Of a DNA stretch of 33,970 nt, positions 1 through 7,805 are shown one piece after another; positions within the stretch are counted from its first letter, which is position 1; every line of letters begins with the position of its first letter. The notes under the pieces are model-generated. The model had not been told where the DNA came from. It was given only the letters and a program-made list of their open reading frames with translations, and did not search any database. A program made the translations under genes and the position numbers. Source of the stretch: Solirubrobacteraceae bacterium (GTDB lineage: Bacteria; Actinomycetota; Thermoleophilia; Solirubrobacterales; Solirubrobacteraceae); contig JAGIBJ010000011.1 of assembly GCA_017744415.1 (NCBI GenBank), forward strand, positions 49,868 through 83,837, written 5' to 3'.

Positions 1-28
1 GGCCACAGACGACGCTCGAACAGCGGGC

Positions 29-34
29 TAGGAT
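29..34 (+). promoter_or_regulatory. -10 box TAGGAT, leaderless start
   Basis: TAGGAT ends 6 bases before the ATG at 41, so transcription would begin at or next to the start codon. No Shine-Dalgarno sequence fits between them. The same TANNNT-short spacer-ATG layout recurs before many genes here. Confidence 0.55.
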
Positions 35-40
35 CCGGCG

Positions 41-577
41 ATGCTGCGGGACACGATCCGTCAAGACATCGCCGCCAACCCGGGCGATCGCCGGAGTCAG
101 TACGTGATGGTGATGTTCCGCGTGTGCACGGCCCTGCTCGAGCGCGGAGGGCTTGCGCGCACGCTGTCGAAGCCACTGCGCACGATCTACCACGCGACGA
201 CGTGCTGGATCTTGGGGATCGAGCTCCCGCTGGCCGTGAAAGCGGGCCCGGGTCTCCGGCTCCTGCACGGCACCGGCATTGTCGTTCACGGCGACACCAC
301 CCTCGGAGCCTGGTGCACGCTCAAGCACGGCTGCACCCTCGGCGTGAAGACGGGCGAGGGCGAGGGCCATCGTCCGCCGGTGCTCGGCGATCGGGTGAAC
401 CTTGGTCCGGGGGCGCAAATCCTCGGCCCGGTGCACGTGGGCGACGGCGCCCTGATTGGGGCCGGTGCGATCGTCCTCAAGGACGTGCCGCCCGGCGGCG
501 TCGCGGTGGGAAATCCAGCGCGCGTCGTGCGGGTCGACGATCCACTCCTCCGGCTCAACGGAATGCCCGGCCTCTAA
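41..577 (+). CDS. Serine O-acetyltransferase-like hexapeptide acetyltransferase
   Basis: This 178-residue protein belongs to the left-handed beta-helix (hexapeptide repeat) acyltransferases, closest in look to serine acetyltransferase CysE. Residues about 70-165 carry the repeats, including LLHGTGIVVHGD (His76 and His83, matching the catalytic His region of CysE) and the closing GNPARVV segment. It lacks the long helical N-terminal domain of classical CysE (about 270 aa), so it is the short form. Such short forms either make O-acetylserine for cysteine synthesis or acetylate sugars in polysaccharide clusters. The neighbouring BY-kinase and O-antigen ligase make the second role plausible, but this is inference. 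The ATG at 41 is favoured by the -10 box just upstream. It is followed by about 220 bases without a gene, holding the operator of the next gene. Confidence 0.85.
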   Translation: MLRDTIRQDIAANPGDRRSQYVMVMFRVCTALLERGGLARTLSKPLRTIYHATTCWILGIELPLAVKAGPGLRLLHGTGIVVHGDTTLGAWCTLKHGCTLGVKTGEGEGHRPPVLGDRVNLGPGAQILGPVHVGDGALIGAGAIVLKDVPPGGVAVGNPARVVRVDDPLLRLNGMPGL

Positions 578-716
578 CTCGCGGGGTGCCGCAGCGGCAC
601 CGGGCCGCGGGTATCGCGTCAGGCGGCGCAAGTGCCGTCAATCGCAATCGGGTTGGCCTGTTCTAGGCGTACGGAGTGCCAGCGCGGGTCGTCGTGATGC
701 CACGCGCACACGAAGT

Positions 717-728
717 AAGTGATCACTT
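717..728 (+). promoter_or_regulatory. 12-bp perfect palindrome, operator candidate
   Basis: AAGTGATCACTT is a perfect palindrome about 70 bases before the MFS gene. It shares the AAGT half-site with the larger inverted repeat at 758-790, as expected for two sites of one TetR- or MarR-type repressor. No regulator gene is adjacent. Confidence 0.5.
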
Positions 729-757
729 GCAAACTTGCGGACAAGCGGTTAGCGTGA

Positions 758-790
758 GCTCCAAGTAAGCAAGTACTCACTACTTGGAGC
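758..790 (+). promoter_or_regulatory. Inverted repeat overlapping the MFS Shine-Dalgarno
   Basis: The 10-base arms GCTCCAAGTA (758-767) and TACTTGGAGC (781-790) are perfectly complementary across 13 bases. A nested repeat CAAGTA-CTCAC-TACTTG (770-786) uses the same right arm. The right arm contains GGAG (786-789), the probable ribosome binding site for the ATG at 799. The element could act as a repressor operator, as an RNA hairpin hiding the Shine-Dalgarno, or both. Confidence 0.6.
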
Positions 791-798
791 TAGCCGCC

Positions 799-2289
799 AT
801 GTCGTCCACAGCCGCACCCACCCAAGACTCCGCGCCGCCGCTGCAGCGGCGTGCCGCGATCCTCGTGATCGTCATCGCCTCCGTCGCGGCGTTCATGACG
901 TCGCTCGACAACCTCGTCGTCGGCGTCGCCCTGCCGTCGATCCGGGAGGCGATGGGCGGCTCGATGGAGAGCCTCGAATGGACCGTGAACGCATACACCA
1001 TGGCCTTCGCGGTGACGATGATCGCCATGGCGGCGCTCGGCGATCGCTTCGGCCGCCGACGCGTGTTCTCGGCGGGTATCGCCGTCTTCACGCTGGCCAG
1101 CGCGGTGGCCGCGATGAGCACGTCGGTCGACGTGCTCATCGCCGCCCGTGCCATCCAAGGCTTCGGCGCCGCTGCGATCCTGCCGCTCTCGCTGACCATC
1201 ATCAGCGGCGTCGTGCCAGCCGAGAAGCGCTCTGCTGCAATCGGCATCTGGGGTGGCGTGAGCGGTCTCGGCGTTGCCCTCGGACCGTTCGTCGGCGGAG
1301 CGGTGGTCGAGGGCATCAGCTGGGAATGGATCTTCTGGCTCAACGTGCCGATCGGCCTGATCCTGCTGCCGCTCGTGCTGCGTTTGGTGCCCGAGAGTCA
1401 TGGGCCGAACTCCAAGCTCGACGTACCCGGTCTCGTGCTCGCCGGCGGCGGCCTCTTCGCGCTGACGTTCGGCGTGGTACGCGCACCCGCGCTCGGCTGG
1501 ACCTCTCTCACGGTGGCCGGCTCACTCGCTGTCGCTGTGCTCGCACTCGTCGCGTTCGTCGTCTGGGAACGCCGCGCTCCCGCGCCGATGCTGCCGCTGA
1601 AGTTCTTCCAGAACCGCGCCTTCGCGCTCACGAACGCGCTCTCGGTCGCGATGTTCTTCGGGATCTTCGGCGCGATCTTCCTGCTGAGCCAGTACTTCCA
1701 GACAGCCCAGGGGCTTGGCCCGTTCGAGGCCGGCGCCCGCACGCTGCCGTGGACGGCGATGCCCATGTTCGTCGCTCCGATCGCCGGCGCGATCCTCTAC
1801 CCGCGCTTCGGCGGCCGGCCGTTGATGACCATCGGCCTCGCGCTCCAAGCGATCGCGATGGCGTGGATCGCCGTGGTGCTCGCGGTCGAGACCTCGTACC
1901 TCTCGCTGATCCCCGCGTTCGTCATGGCGGGAACCGGCATGGCGCTCGTGATCTCACCGTCGGCCTCGATGATCCTCGAGTCGGTGCGCGACGACGAGGC
2001 CGGTCAGGCCTCCGGCGCGGCGTCCACGCTGCGCGAGGTGGGCGGCGTGCTCGGTGTCGCGGTCATGGCCACCGTGTTTCAGCACTCCGGCTCGTACGCG
2101 TCGCCGCAGGCCTACACGGACGGCGTCGCCGCGGCGCTCCCGGTGGCCGTCGGCGTACTCGCTGTCGGCGCGGTGCTCGGGGCCGCACTACCGGGGAAGG
2201 CCTGGATGGCTGCCCGGTCCTCGGGGTCGAGCCAGGGTGAGGCACGTCACGCGAGCCGCCAGGCTGAGCACGTGGTGACCCCCGCCTGA
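799..2289 (+). CDS. MFS multidrug efflux transporter, DHA2 (EmrB/QacA) family
   Basis: A 496-residue integral membrane protein of the 14-helix drug:proton antiporter family DHA2. Seen in the sequence: the first helix with FMTSLDNLVVGVALPSI (motif D1-like), the loop GDRFGRRRVF (motif A), the motif-C-like stretch SGLGVALGPFVGGAVVEG, and fourteen hydrophobic stretches in all. It probably exports drugs, antiseptics or a small metabolite; the substrate cannot be read from sequence. The ATG at 799 is preferred over the in-frame TTG at 784, because GGAG at 786-789 lies 9 bases before it. It is monocistronic. The palindromes at 717-728 and 758-790 suggest control by a repressor encoded elsewhere. Confidence 0.92.
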   Translation: MSSTAAPTQDSAPPLQRRAAILVIVIASVAAFMTSLDNLVVGVALPSIREAMGGSMESLEWTVNAYTMAFAVTMIAMAALGDRFGRRRVFSAGIAVFTLASAVAAMSTSVDVLIAARAIQGFGAAAILPLSLTIISGVVPAEKRSAAIGIWGGVSGLGVALGPFVGGAVVEGISWEWIFWLNVPIGLILLPLVLRLVPESHGPNSKLDVPGLVLAGGGLFALTFGVVRAPALGWTSLTVAGSLAVAVLALVAFVVWERRAPAPMLPLKFFQNRAFALTNALSVAMFFGIFGAIFLLSQYFQTAQGLGPFEAGARTLPWTAMPMFVAPIAGAILYPRFGGRPLMTIGLALQAIAMAWIAVVLAVETSYLSLIPAFVMAGTGMALVISPSASMILESVRDDEAGQASGAASTLREVGGVLGVAVMATVFQHSGSYASPQAYTDGVAAALPVAVGVLAVGAVLGAALPGKAWMAARSSGSSQGEARHASRQAEHVVTPA

Positions 2290-2401
2290 GGGACGCAACC
2301 GCCTGGCCGACGCTTGGAAATCGCGGCATCGGCCAGCGCGGTTGTTGACGGCGCGACCAGGGCCGGACACCGAACCCCTGGTCCTGCACCCGTTGGACTC
2401 G

Positions 2402-2407
2402 TAACAT
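2402..2407 (+). promoter_or_regulatory. -10 box TAACAT of the BY-kinase gene
   Basis: TAACAT fits the TANNNT consensus seen across the window. It would start a transcript near 2414, at the base of the hairpin 2412-2438, leaving a leader of about 50 bases before the ATG at 2465. Confidence 0.4.
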
Positions 2408-2411
2408 GCGC

Positions 2412-2438
2412 GGGCAAGTGACGCATTGCCACTTGCCC
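2412..2438 (+). promoter_or_regulatory. Leader hairpin before the BY-kinase gene
   Basis: GGGCAAGTG (2412-2420) and CACTTGCCC (2430-2438) form a perfect 9-bp stem with a 9-base loop. It falls at the predicted 5' end of the transcript and covers the alternative TTG start at 2426. It could be an operator or a 5'-end RNA structure. Confidence 0.5.
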
Positions 2439-2464
2439 CGCTTCCCCGCCTCCGAGCGCGCCGC

Positions 2465-4081
2465 ATGACTCCCGCCGCCGCAAGCGACGAGCGGATCGCA
2501 GCGACCCGGCTCATGCGCCGCGTGCTGTCGCAGTGGCGGCTCGTCGCCATTTGCGCCGTGCTCGCCGCCATCGCCGGCTTCGTCGCGTCTGCGTCTCGCT
2601 CGAAGCTCTACGAGGCGACCACCACGGTTCAGCTGACCGATGTCAACCTTGCGACGCTCTTCACGTCGCAGAACCTCCAGCAGCAGGGCATCGACGCGCA
2701 GACCAAGGCCGCGACCAACGTAAAGCTCGTCACCCTGCCGAGGGTGCGGGTCGCGGCGGCCCGCATGCTCGATGGCCGCGTCGGCACCGCGGTGCCACGC
2801 GAGGTGATCAGCGTGGCGGCCCAGAGCGGGACGACCCTCCTCGACATCAGCGCCCGCGATCCTGATCCGGCGTTGGCCGCGTCGATCGCCAACGCCATCC
2901 GCTCGGCGTTCATCGAGACGCAGCAGGACACAGCGACGGCGCAGCTCGCCGCGACGCGTCGACGCGTGCGAGATCAGCTTGAGTCGCTGCCTCCAACGCA
3001 GCGTGGCGGCCAGGCAGGCGACGACCTCCGCTACCGGCTGAATCAGATCGACAACCTCGAACTGGGCACCGGCGCCGGCGTCGCCACGGTGCAGGTGGCG
3101 TCCACGCCTACCGCGCCGGTGTCGCCGCGGCCCAAGCGCGATGCGATCCTGGCCCTGCTCATCGGCGGTATTCTCGGCATCGGCGTTGCCGTCCTCCGGG
3201 CCCGACTCGACGATCGCATCCGCGACCAGAGCGAGCTCGCCGAGCATTGGGAGCTTCCGGTGCTCGGGATGATCCCGCCGTCGCGCGCGCTCGCCAAAGA
3301 GGGCCGGGAGCTCGCCTCCGGCGCGGCGATGGAAGCGTTCGCGCTCGCCCGGACGAACTTGCGCTACCTCCACACCGACGGCCAGTCGGGCGGCCCCGTT
3401 GTCGTCACCTCCTCCATCGCGGGCGAGGGCAAATCGACGGTGGCGTGGAACCTCGCGCTCGCCGCCGCTATGGCGGGCAGCCGCGTGCTGCTCATCGACG
3501 CCGATCTTCGACGGCCCGTGCTGGCGCAGCGCCTCGGCGTCGCGGCGCAGCGGGGCTTCTCGGAGGTGCTGGCCGGCATGGTCTCGCCGTCGGACGTCAT
3601 CAAGCGCGTGTTGGTCAGCGTGCCCGGCAACGGGGACGTGAGCGTCGACCTGATCCCGGCGGGTTTCGCACCGCCGAGCCCGATCGCCCTGCTCGAGCGC
3701 GACACCACGAAGCCGATTCTCGATCGACTCGCCGCGCGCTACGACCTCGTGCTCGTCGACACGCCGCCGGCCACCGTCGTTGCCGATGCCAAGGTCCTGA
3801 TCGAGCGGTCTTCGGGCGCCATCGTCGTCTCCCGCCTCGGGGTCGTCACCGGGAACGCGTTCGAGCGGCTTCGTGATCTCCTCGCGACCTCTGGTTCGCC
3901 GGTCCTGGGAACGATCGTGAACGACGCCTCGGCCGTCGGCCACGGTTACGAGAGCTACTACGGTGCCGCTCCCGCCGGCTCCCAGGAGCCGGCGCGCCCG
4001 GCGCCCGCACCGCGTGCCCAGTCGATCGCCCCGGACGACGCCCCGGCCTCGTCGGCGGCGGTGGCTCCGAGCCGCAACTAG
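2465..4081 (+). CDS. Polysaccharide co-polymerase/tyrosine autokinase (Wzz-BY-kinase fusion)
   Basis: A 538-residue fusion of a Wzz-type chain-length regulator and a bacterial tyrosine kinase, a type that controls export and length of exopolysaccharide at the inner membrane. The N-terminal third has a membrane helix (about residues 23-40), an extracytoplasmic Wzz domain, and a second helix rich in Leu/Ile/Gly (about 220-236). The kinase domain shows Walker A GEGKST (about 319-324), Walker A' LLIDADLRRP and Walker B LVLVDTPP. A tyrosine cluster (GYESYY) near the C-terminus is the likely autophosphorylation site, followed by a Pro/Ala-rich tail. The ATG at 2465 is chosen over the TTG at 2426 because homology begins after it and the TTG sits in a hairpin. 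With the acetyltransferase and O-antigen ligase nearby it suggests a dispersed polysaccharide locus. Confidence 0.9.
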   Translation: MTPAAASDERIAATRLMRRVLSQWRLVAICAVLAAIAGFVASASRSKLYEATTTVQLTDVNLATLFTSQNLQQQGIDAQTKAATNVKLVTLPRVRVAAARMLDGRVGTAVPREVISVAAQSGTTLLDISARDPDPALAASIANAIRSAFIETQQDTATAQLAATRRRVRDQLESLPPTQRGGQAGDDLRYRLNQIDNLELGTGAGVATVQVASTPTAPVSPRPKRDAILALLIGGILGIGVAVLRARLDDRIRDQSELAEHWELPVLGMIPPSRALAKEGRELASGAAMEAFALARTNLRYLHTDGQSGGPVVVTSSIAGEGKSTVAWNLALAAAMAGSRVLLIDADLRRPVLAQRLGVAAQRGFSEVLAGMVSPSDVIKRVLVSVPGNGDVSVDLIPAGFAPPSPIALLERDTTKPILDRLAARYDLVLVDTPPATVVADAKVLIERSSGAIVVSRLGVVTGNAFERLRDLLATSGSPVLGTIVNDASAVGHGYESYYGAAPAGSQEPARPAPAPRAQSIAPDDAPASSAAVAPSRN

Positions 4082-4159
4082 CGCCGCCTCGCCATCCGGG
4101 GTCGCTCGCTCTGGCGCGATGGCGACATGCGTCACACGTCGCCCTGAGGGCCCGTCAGC

Positions 4160-5530
4160 ATGCGAATCCGCTGCTTGACGGCGCGTGGCGGATCGCTCAG
4201 GGTTGCGGAGGTGTTCCGCCGACTTCCAGGGGATCGGCTGCGGTCGCCGCGCCGTCGCCAGCCTCTGCACCTCGCCCTGCTCACCCTGTTCGCGACGCTC
4301 GTCGTCGCCGCGCCGGCGGTGGCCGCTGACGCCGCGCCGGCCGCCCCGAAGGTCACCACCGGCGCGGCGACGGCGATCGGGCCGTACGCCGCGACGCTCA
4401 CGGCGACCGTCGATCCCGTTGACGAGACCTCCGCGGAGTACGGCTTCGAGTACGGCCGCGACGCGAGCTACGGGAACACCACCGCGACGGTACTGCTGCC
4501 CATCACCCTCGCCGGTCCCGTGCAGCTCAACGTCACGGAACTCGCGCCGGGTGCCGTCTACCACTTCCGCGCGTTCGCGAAGAAGGATGGCATCGCCGCC
4601 GTCTACGGCGACGACCAGAGCTTCACCACCGCGCCGGCGCCGGCCGGCGTGTTCGCACCGACGGTGGCTGCGCTGCCGATGAGCGACGTCACCACCACCA
4701 GCGTCACGGTCAACGCGCGCGTCAACCCGGGCGGCCAGGCGACGACGGTGCGTTTCGAGTGGGGCGCGACGACCACCTACGGCAAGACCGTCGACGACGC
4801 CGGTGCGGGCGCCGGCTACGGCGACGTGATCCGCAGCACGACGCTCACGGGCCTCACGACCGGCACCACGTACCACCTGCGGATCGGCGCGAAGAACGCC
4901 TCCGGCACGGCGTACACGAAGGACATCAGCTTCATGCCCGGCCGTGGGCTGACGAAGCTCGTCGCCGACGTGTCGGCGCCGTCGATCCAGTGGGGCGGCA
5001 CCGTCGCCTTCGAGGGACGCCTGCACGGCGCATCGGCCAACAACGTGCGGCTCGAGATCCTGCGCCAGGACTACCCGTACAAGGAGGGCGAGTGGACGCG
5101 CATCGGCACCACCGGCACCCTCGACGACGGCACCTGGGGGCTCCGCCTCAAGGGGATCTACACGAGCACCAAGCTCCGCGCCCGCGTGATCGACGAGCCG
5201 ACCGTCTACTCGAACCTCGTCAAGCTCGGCGCCGAGCTGCAGGTGCCGTTCGTCAAGGGCAAGCTCGGCCGATCGGCGATGCAGGCGCGTGGCGCCGTGT
5301 TCCCGGTCGCGAAGAAGGCGAAGATCACGCTTCAGCGTTACGCCGGTGGCGGCAGGTGGGTGAACGTGAAGCCGATCACCGGCAAACGCAGCAAGTCGGG
5401 CCGCCTCACCTTCAAGGTCGCGATCAAGCGCAACAAGAGCACCCAGAAGTACCGCGCATACGTCGATCCGAAGGACGGCGGAGCGCACGCACTGACCGGC
5501 TCCGCGACGGTCACGGTGCCCAAGCGGTAG
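4160..5530 (+). CDS. Secreted protein with two Fn3-like repeats (paralogue 1 of 3)
   Basis: A 456-residue exported protein of unknown function. After a basic N-terminal region there is a signal peptide core (about residues 37-55, ending APAVAADAAPA). Two Fn3-like repeats follow (about 62-155 and 163-258), recognisable by FEYG/FEWG, TTYG and the closing TTYHLRIGAKNASG strand. The last 200 residues form a separate module starting at RGLTKL, with LRQDYPY in the middle and DPKDGGAH near the end. The same order and signatures recur in the genes at 7806 and 9249, so the three are paralogues. The long basic n-region suggests the start could instead be the GTG at 4211. A role at the cell surface is inference from secretion and the polysaccharide neighbourhood. 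Confidence 0.8.
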   Translation: MRIRCLTARGGSLRVAEVFRRLPGDRLRSPRRRQPLHLALLTLFATLVVAAPAVAADAAPAAPKVTTGAATAIGPYAATLTATVDPVDETSAEYGFEYGRDASYGNTTATVLLPITLAGPVQLNVTELAPGAVYHFRAFAKKDGIAAVYGDDQSFTTAPAPAGVFAPTVAALPMSDVTTTSVTVNARVNPGGQATTVRFEWGATTTYGKTVDDAGAGAGYGDVIRSTTLTGLTTGTTYHLRIGAKNASGTAYTKDISFMPGRGLTKLVADVSAPSIQWGGTVAFEGRLHGASANNVRLEILRQDYPYKEGEWTRIGTTGTLDDGTWGLRLKGIYTSTKLRARVIDEPTVYSNLVKLGAELQVPFVKGKLGRSAMQARGAVFPVAKKAKITLQRYAGGGRWVNVKPITGKRSKSGRLTFKVAIKRNKSTQKYRAYVDPKDGGAHALTGSATVTVPKR

Positions 5531-5535
5531 CCGCT

Positions 5536-5558
5536 GAGCCGGCGCGGGCGTTCGGCTC
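5536..5558. terminator. Hairpin between convergent genes
   Basis: GAGCCG and CGGCTC flank an 11-base loop in the 32-base gap between two convergent genes. It could end transcription from both sides. There is no T-run. Confidence 0.4.
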
Positions 5559-5562
5559 GCGC

Positions 5563-7521
5563 CTACTCCTCCGGCACGCGCGCCGAGTAGATGCCGTCGC
5601 CCTCCGGCGCGGCCTCGGCGATCACCGCGTTCGGCGGCGCCGGGCGGGAATCGAGGAGGCGGAAGAGTTTCACGGCGGCGTCGCGGCGATGCTTGTCGGC
5701 ACTCACGGCCTCCTGGAGGAGGTCGCGGATGGTGTTGTCGGGCAGCTGGCGCTGGCCGAGCTCGGTGGCATCGTGCGGGAGCTCGAAGGTGCCGTCGACG
5801 CGGGGCAGTCGCTCGCAGTGCTCGAGCTCCACCCGCACGTCCCCGGAGCAGGCGCGGGGGAGACCGGCCGGGTTGGGATCCGGCACGTTGAGGCGGAAGA
5901 AGCGGCCATTCGGGCGGGCGCGGCGGCCCTCGGCCATCGCAGCGAGCGCCGCCTTGGGCTCGCCGGCCTCCGCGTGGGCGCGAGCGAGGAGCGCGAAGAG
6001 GCGCCAGTCGCCGCGGCCGGGCGAGCGATGGAGGGCGAGCTGGAGGTCGACGATCGCCTCCGACGGGCGGCCTGACGCCTCCGCGAGCAGGCCGCGCTGC
6101 GTGTAACCGTCGGGGCGCTCGGGCTCGGCGGCGACCGCGCGATCAGCGGCGTTGCTGGCCTCCGCGAGATCGCCGGCGCTGGCTGCGCGCTGGCTGTCGG
6201 CAAGCGCACGGTCGGCCTGGTTGGGCACGAACTGGGCGGCGGCGGCGACGAGCGCGACGAGCGCAGGCAGCGCGCGGACCGGCAGCGGCACCGTCCAGCG
6301 CGGCTCTGGCATCCACGGATCGCGGGCGGCGCGGATCGCCAGCGGCACGAGACCGGCGGCGAGCATCGCGAACGCGAGCGCGCGCACGGCGGGGATCTCC
6401 CAATACCAGTCGATTCCTGCACCGAGCATGATCGCCGTAAGTCCCGCCGCGGCCGTCGCGACAAGCCCGCCGCGCACGGCCGAGCCGCGCGCGGTGCGGC
6501 GGCTGCACACCAGCGTCGCGGTCGCAACGGCCATGAGCGCGACGAAGAGCAGCAGTCCTTCGACGCCATGCTCGGCGAGCCGCTCGAGGTAGACGCTGTG
6601 GGCGTCGCGGGCCGTGAACTGCAGGGGCGCGACCTGGTCGAACGTGACCCGGAAGGTGTCGGTGCCGGTGCCGGAGGGATGAGCGCGGAAGCTGTCCCAG
6701 GCGGCGTGCCAGAGCAGCGTCCGGCCGCCGCTGCTCGTATCGCTGAAGCGGTCGCGCACGTCGACGGTCGGGCGGTACGGCGCGTCGAACCCCTCGACGA
6801 CGCTGCGGATCGCGAACGCCGCGCCGCCGATCACCACGGCGGTGAGGAGAAGCATCGCGAGCGGCCGCCCGACGCGCCGATCGATCCAGCCCGCCACGCG
6901 CTCCTGGGCGACCTCGGCCCGCAGGAACGCCGAAGCGCCGCCTGCGCGGTCAGCGAGCAGGGCACCGGCGCCCGCGGCGACGGCGAGCACGCCGACCGTC
7001 CATGGATGAGCCGTGGCCGAACCGAACGCCACGCCGGTGTCGAGCGCGACGGCGCCGATCGCGACCGCCGACGGCACGAGCGTCGCTCCCAGCTGCAGAA
7101 GGAGCGCGCGTCGGCGCGGCGCGAGCCACAGCGCGGCGACGAGGCCGATCGCAGCGGCGAGGATCGCCCCGCGCGAGTAGGTGAGGTAGCCCGTAGCGAG
7201 CAGCAACGGCACAGCGGCTCCGGCGGCGCGGCGAGCGATGCGATGGCCGGCGTGCGCGGCGCTCATCAGCTGGACGAGGCATGCGACCGCGCACCACACG
7301 CCCAGCGCGTTCCAGTAGCCCAGCGGCTGCGAAACGCGCGGGCTCGCGGGCGAACCGGGCTGCAGCGGCGGAGTCGCAGGCCACAGGCCCGCCAGGGTGA
7401 GGCGATCGCCCAGAACGACCAAAGGCAGGACGGCGGAGGCGAGCCCGAGCAGCATCCAGGTGCCGGCGCTCACCGCGCGCGCGGGCGAGGAATCAGCGCG
7501 ACGCGTGGACACCCCCAGCAC
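5563..7521 (-). CDS. O-antigen ligase family protein with TPR tail, N-terminally short
   Basis: A 652-residue membrane protein of the O-antigen ligase/polymerase (Wzy_C, WaaL-like) family. Seen: about eleven hydrophobic segments, the QPLGYWNALG segment typical of the family, and the periplasmic loop with the GGRTLLWHAAWDSF and GTGTDTFR signatures. HSVYLERLAEHG precedes the next helix, and at the C-terminus there is a TPR region (about 480-600) in which Ala-rich helices alternate. It would polymerise or transfer polysaccharide chains outside the membrane. The protein starts almost directly at the GYWNALG segment, whereas family members usually have several more helices before it. An in-frame stop at 7543-7545 shows that the reading frame cannot extend further. 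The start is GTG at 7521 and is uncertain. Confidence 0.8.
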   Translation of the reverse strand: MLGVSTRRADSSPARAVSAGTWMLLGLASAVLPLVVLGDRLTLAGLWPATPPLQPGSPASPRVSQPLGYWNALGVWCAVACLVQLMSAAHAGHRIARRAAGAAVPLLLATGYLTYSRGAILAAAIGLVAALWLAPRRRALLLQLGATLVPSAVAIGAVALDTGVAFGSATAHPWTVGVLAVAAGAGALLADRAGGASAFLRAEVAQERVAGWIDRRVGRPLAMLLLTAVVIGGAAFAIRSVVEGFDAPYRPTVDVRDRFSDTSSGGRTLLWHAAWDSFRAHPSGTGTDTFRVTFDQVAPLQFTARDAHSVYLERLAEHGVEGLLLFVALMAVATATLVCSRRTARGSAVRGGLVATAAAGLTAIMLGAGIDWYWEIPAVRALAFAMLAAGLVPLAIRAARDPWMPEPRWTVPLPVRALPALVALVAAAAQFVPNQADRALADSQRAASAGDLAEASNAADRAVAAEPERPDGYTQRGLLAEASGRPSEAIVDLQLALHRSPGRGDWRLFALLARAHAEAGEPKAALAAMAEGRRARPNGRFFRLNVPDPNPAGLPRACSGDVRVELEHCERLPRVDGTFELPHDATELGQRQLPDNTIRDLLQEAVSADKHRRDAAVKLFRLLDSRPAPPNAVIAEAAPEGDGIYSARVPEE

Positions 7522-7578
7522 GCTGGCACAGGCCGCAGCGTTTTACCACCTTCTAGGGTCCGAACCGCCTGCAACTGA

Positions 7579-7625
7579 GCGTATGCAAACGCGTACGCAT
7601 CGCACACTCCGCTTGCGGAGGTGCG
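7579..7625. other. Two tandem hairpins in a divergent intergenic region
   Basis: GCGTATGC-AAAC-GCGTACGC (7579-7598, one G-T wobble) is followed at once by a longer hairpin. The second has outer arms CGCAC/GTGCG and inner arms CTCCGC/GCGGAG around TT (7601-7625). They lie in the 284-base gap between the divergent O-antigen ligase and secreted-protein genes; nothing else clear is seen there. Confidence 0.5.
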
Positions 7626-7805
7626 ATCCCGTGGCGGTGGGGCTCGAGCGGCGGACGCAGCCGACCGAGCGGCCGCGCATCACTTGCGGCTGGACCTCTC
7701 GGCCGGCACGCCAGGCTCGCGTTCCAGAGGTTGCCGCAACTTCTGGCCCCGGGCAGGGTTCGGGTGACTGTGTCCAGTCCTGCCCGCTCCGGCCGCCGCC
7801 TGCCC

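Noticed and set aside
2063..5488. A minus-strand open frame of 1141 codons
   Set aside because: It lies opposite three real genes (MFS, BY-kinase, Fn3-like protein), is Arg/Ala-rich with no domain, and arises from high GC content.
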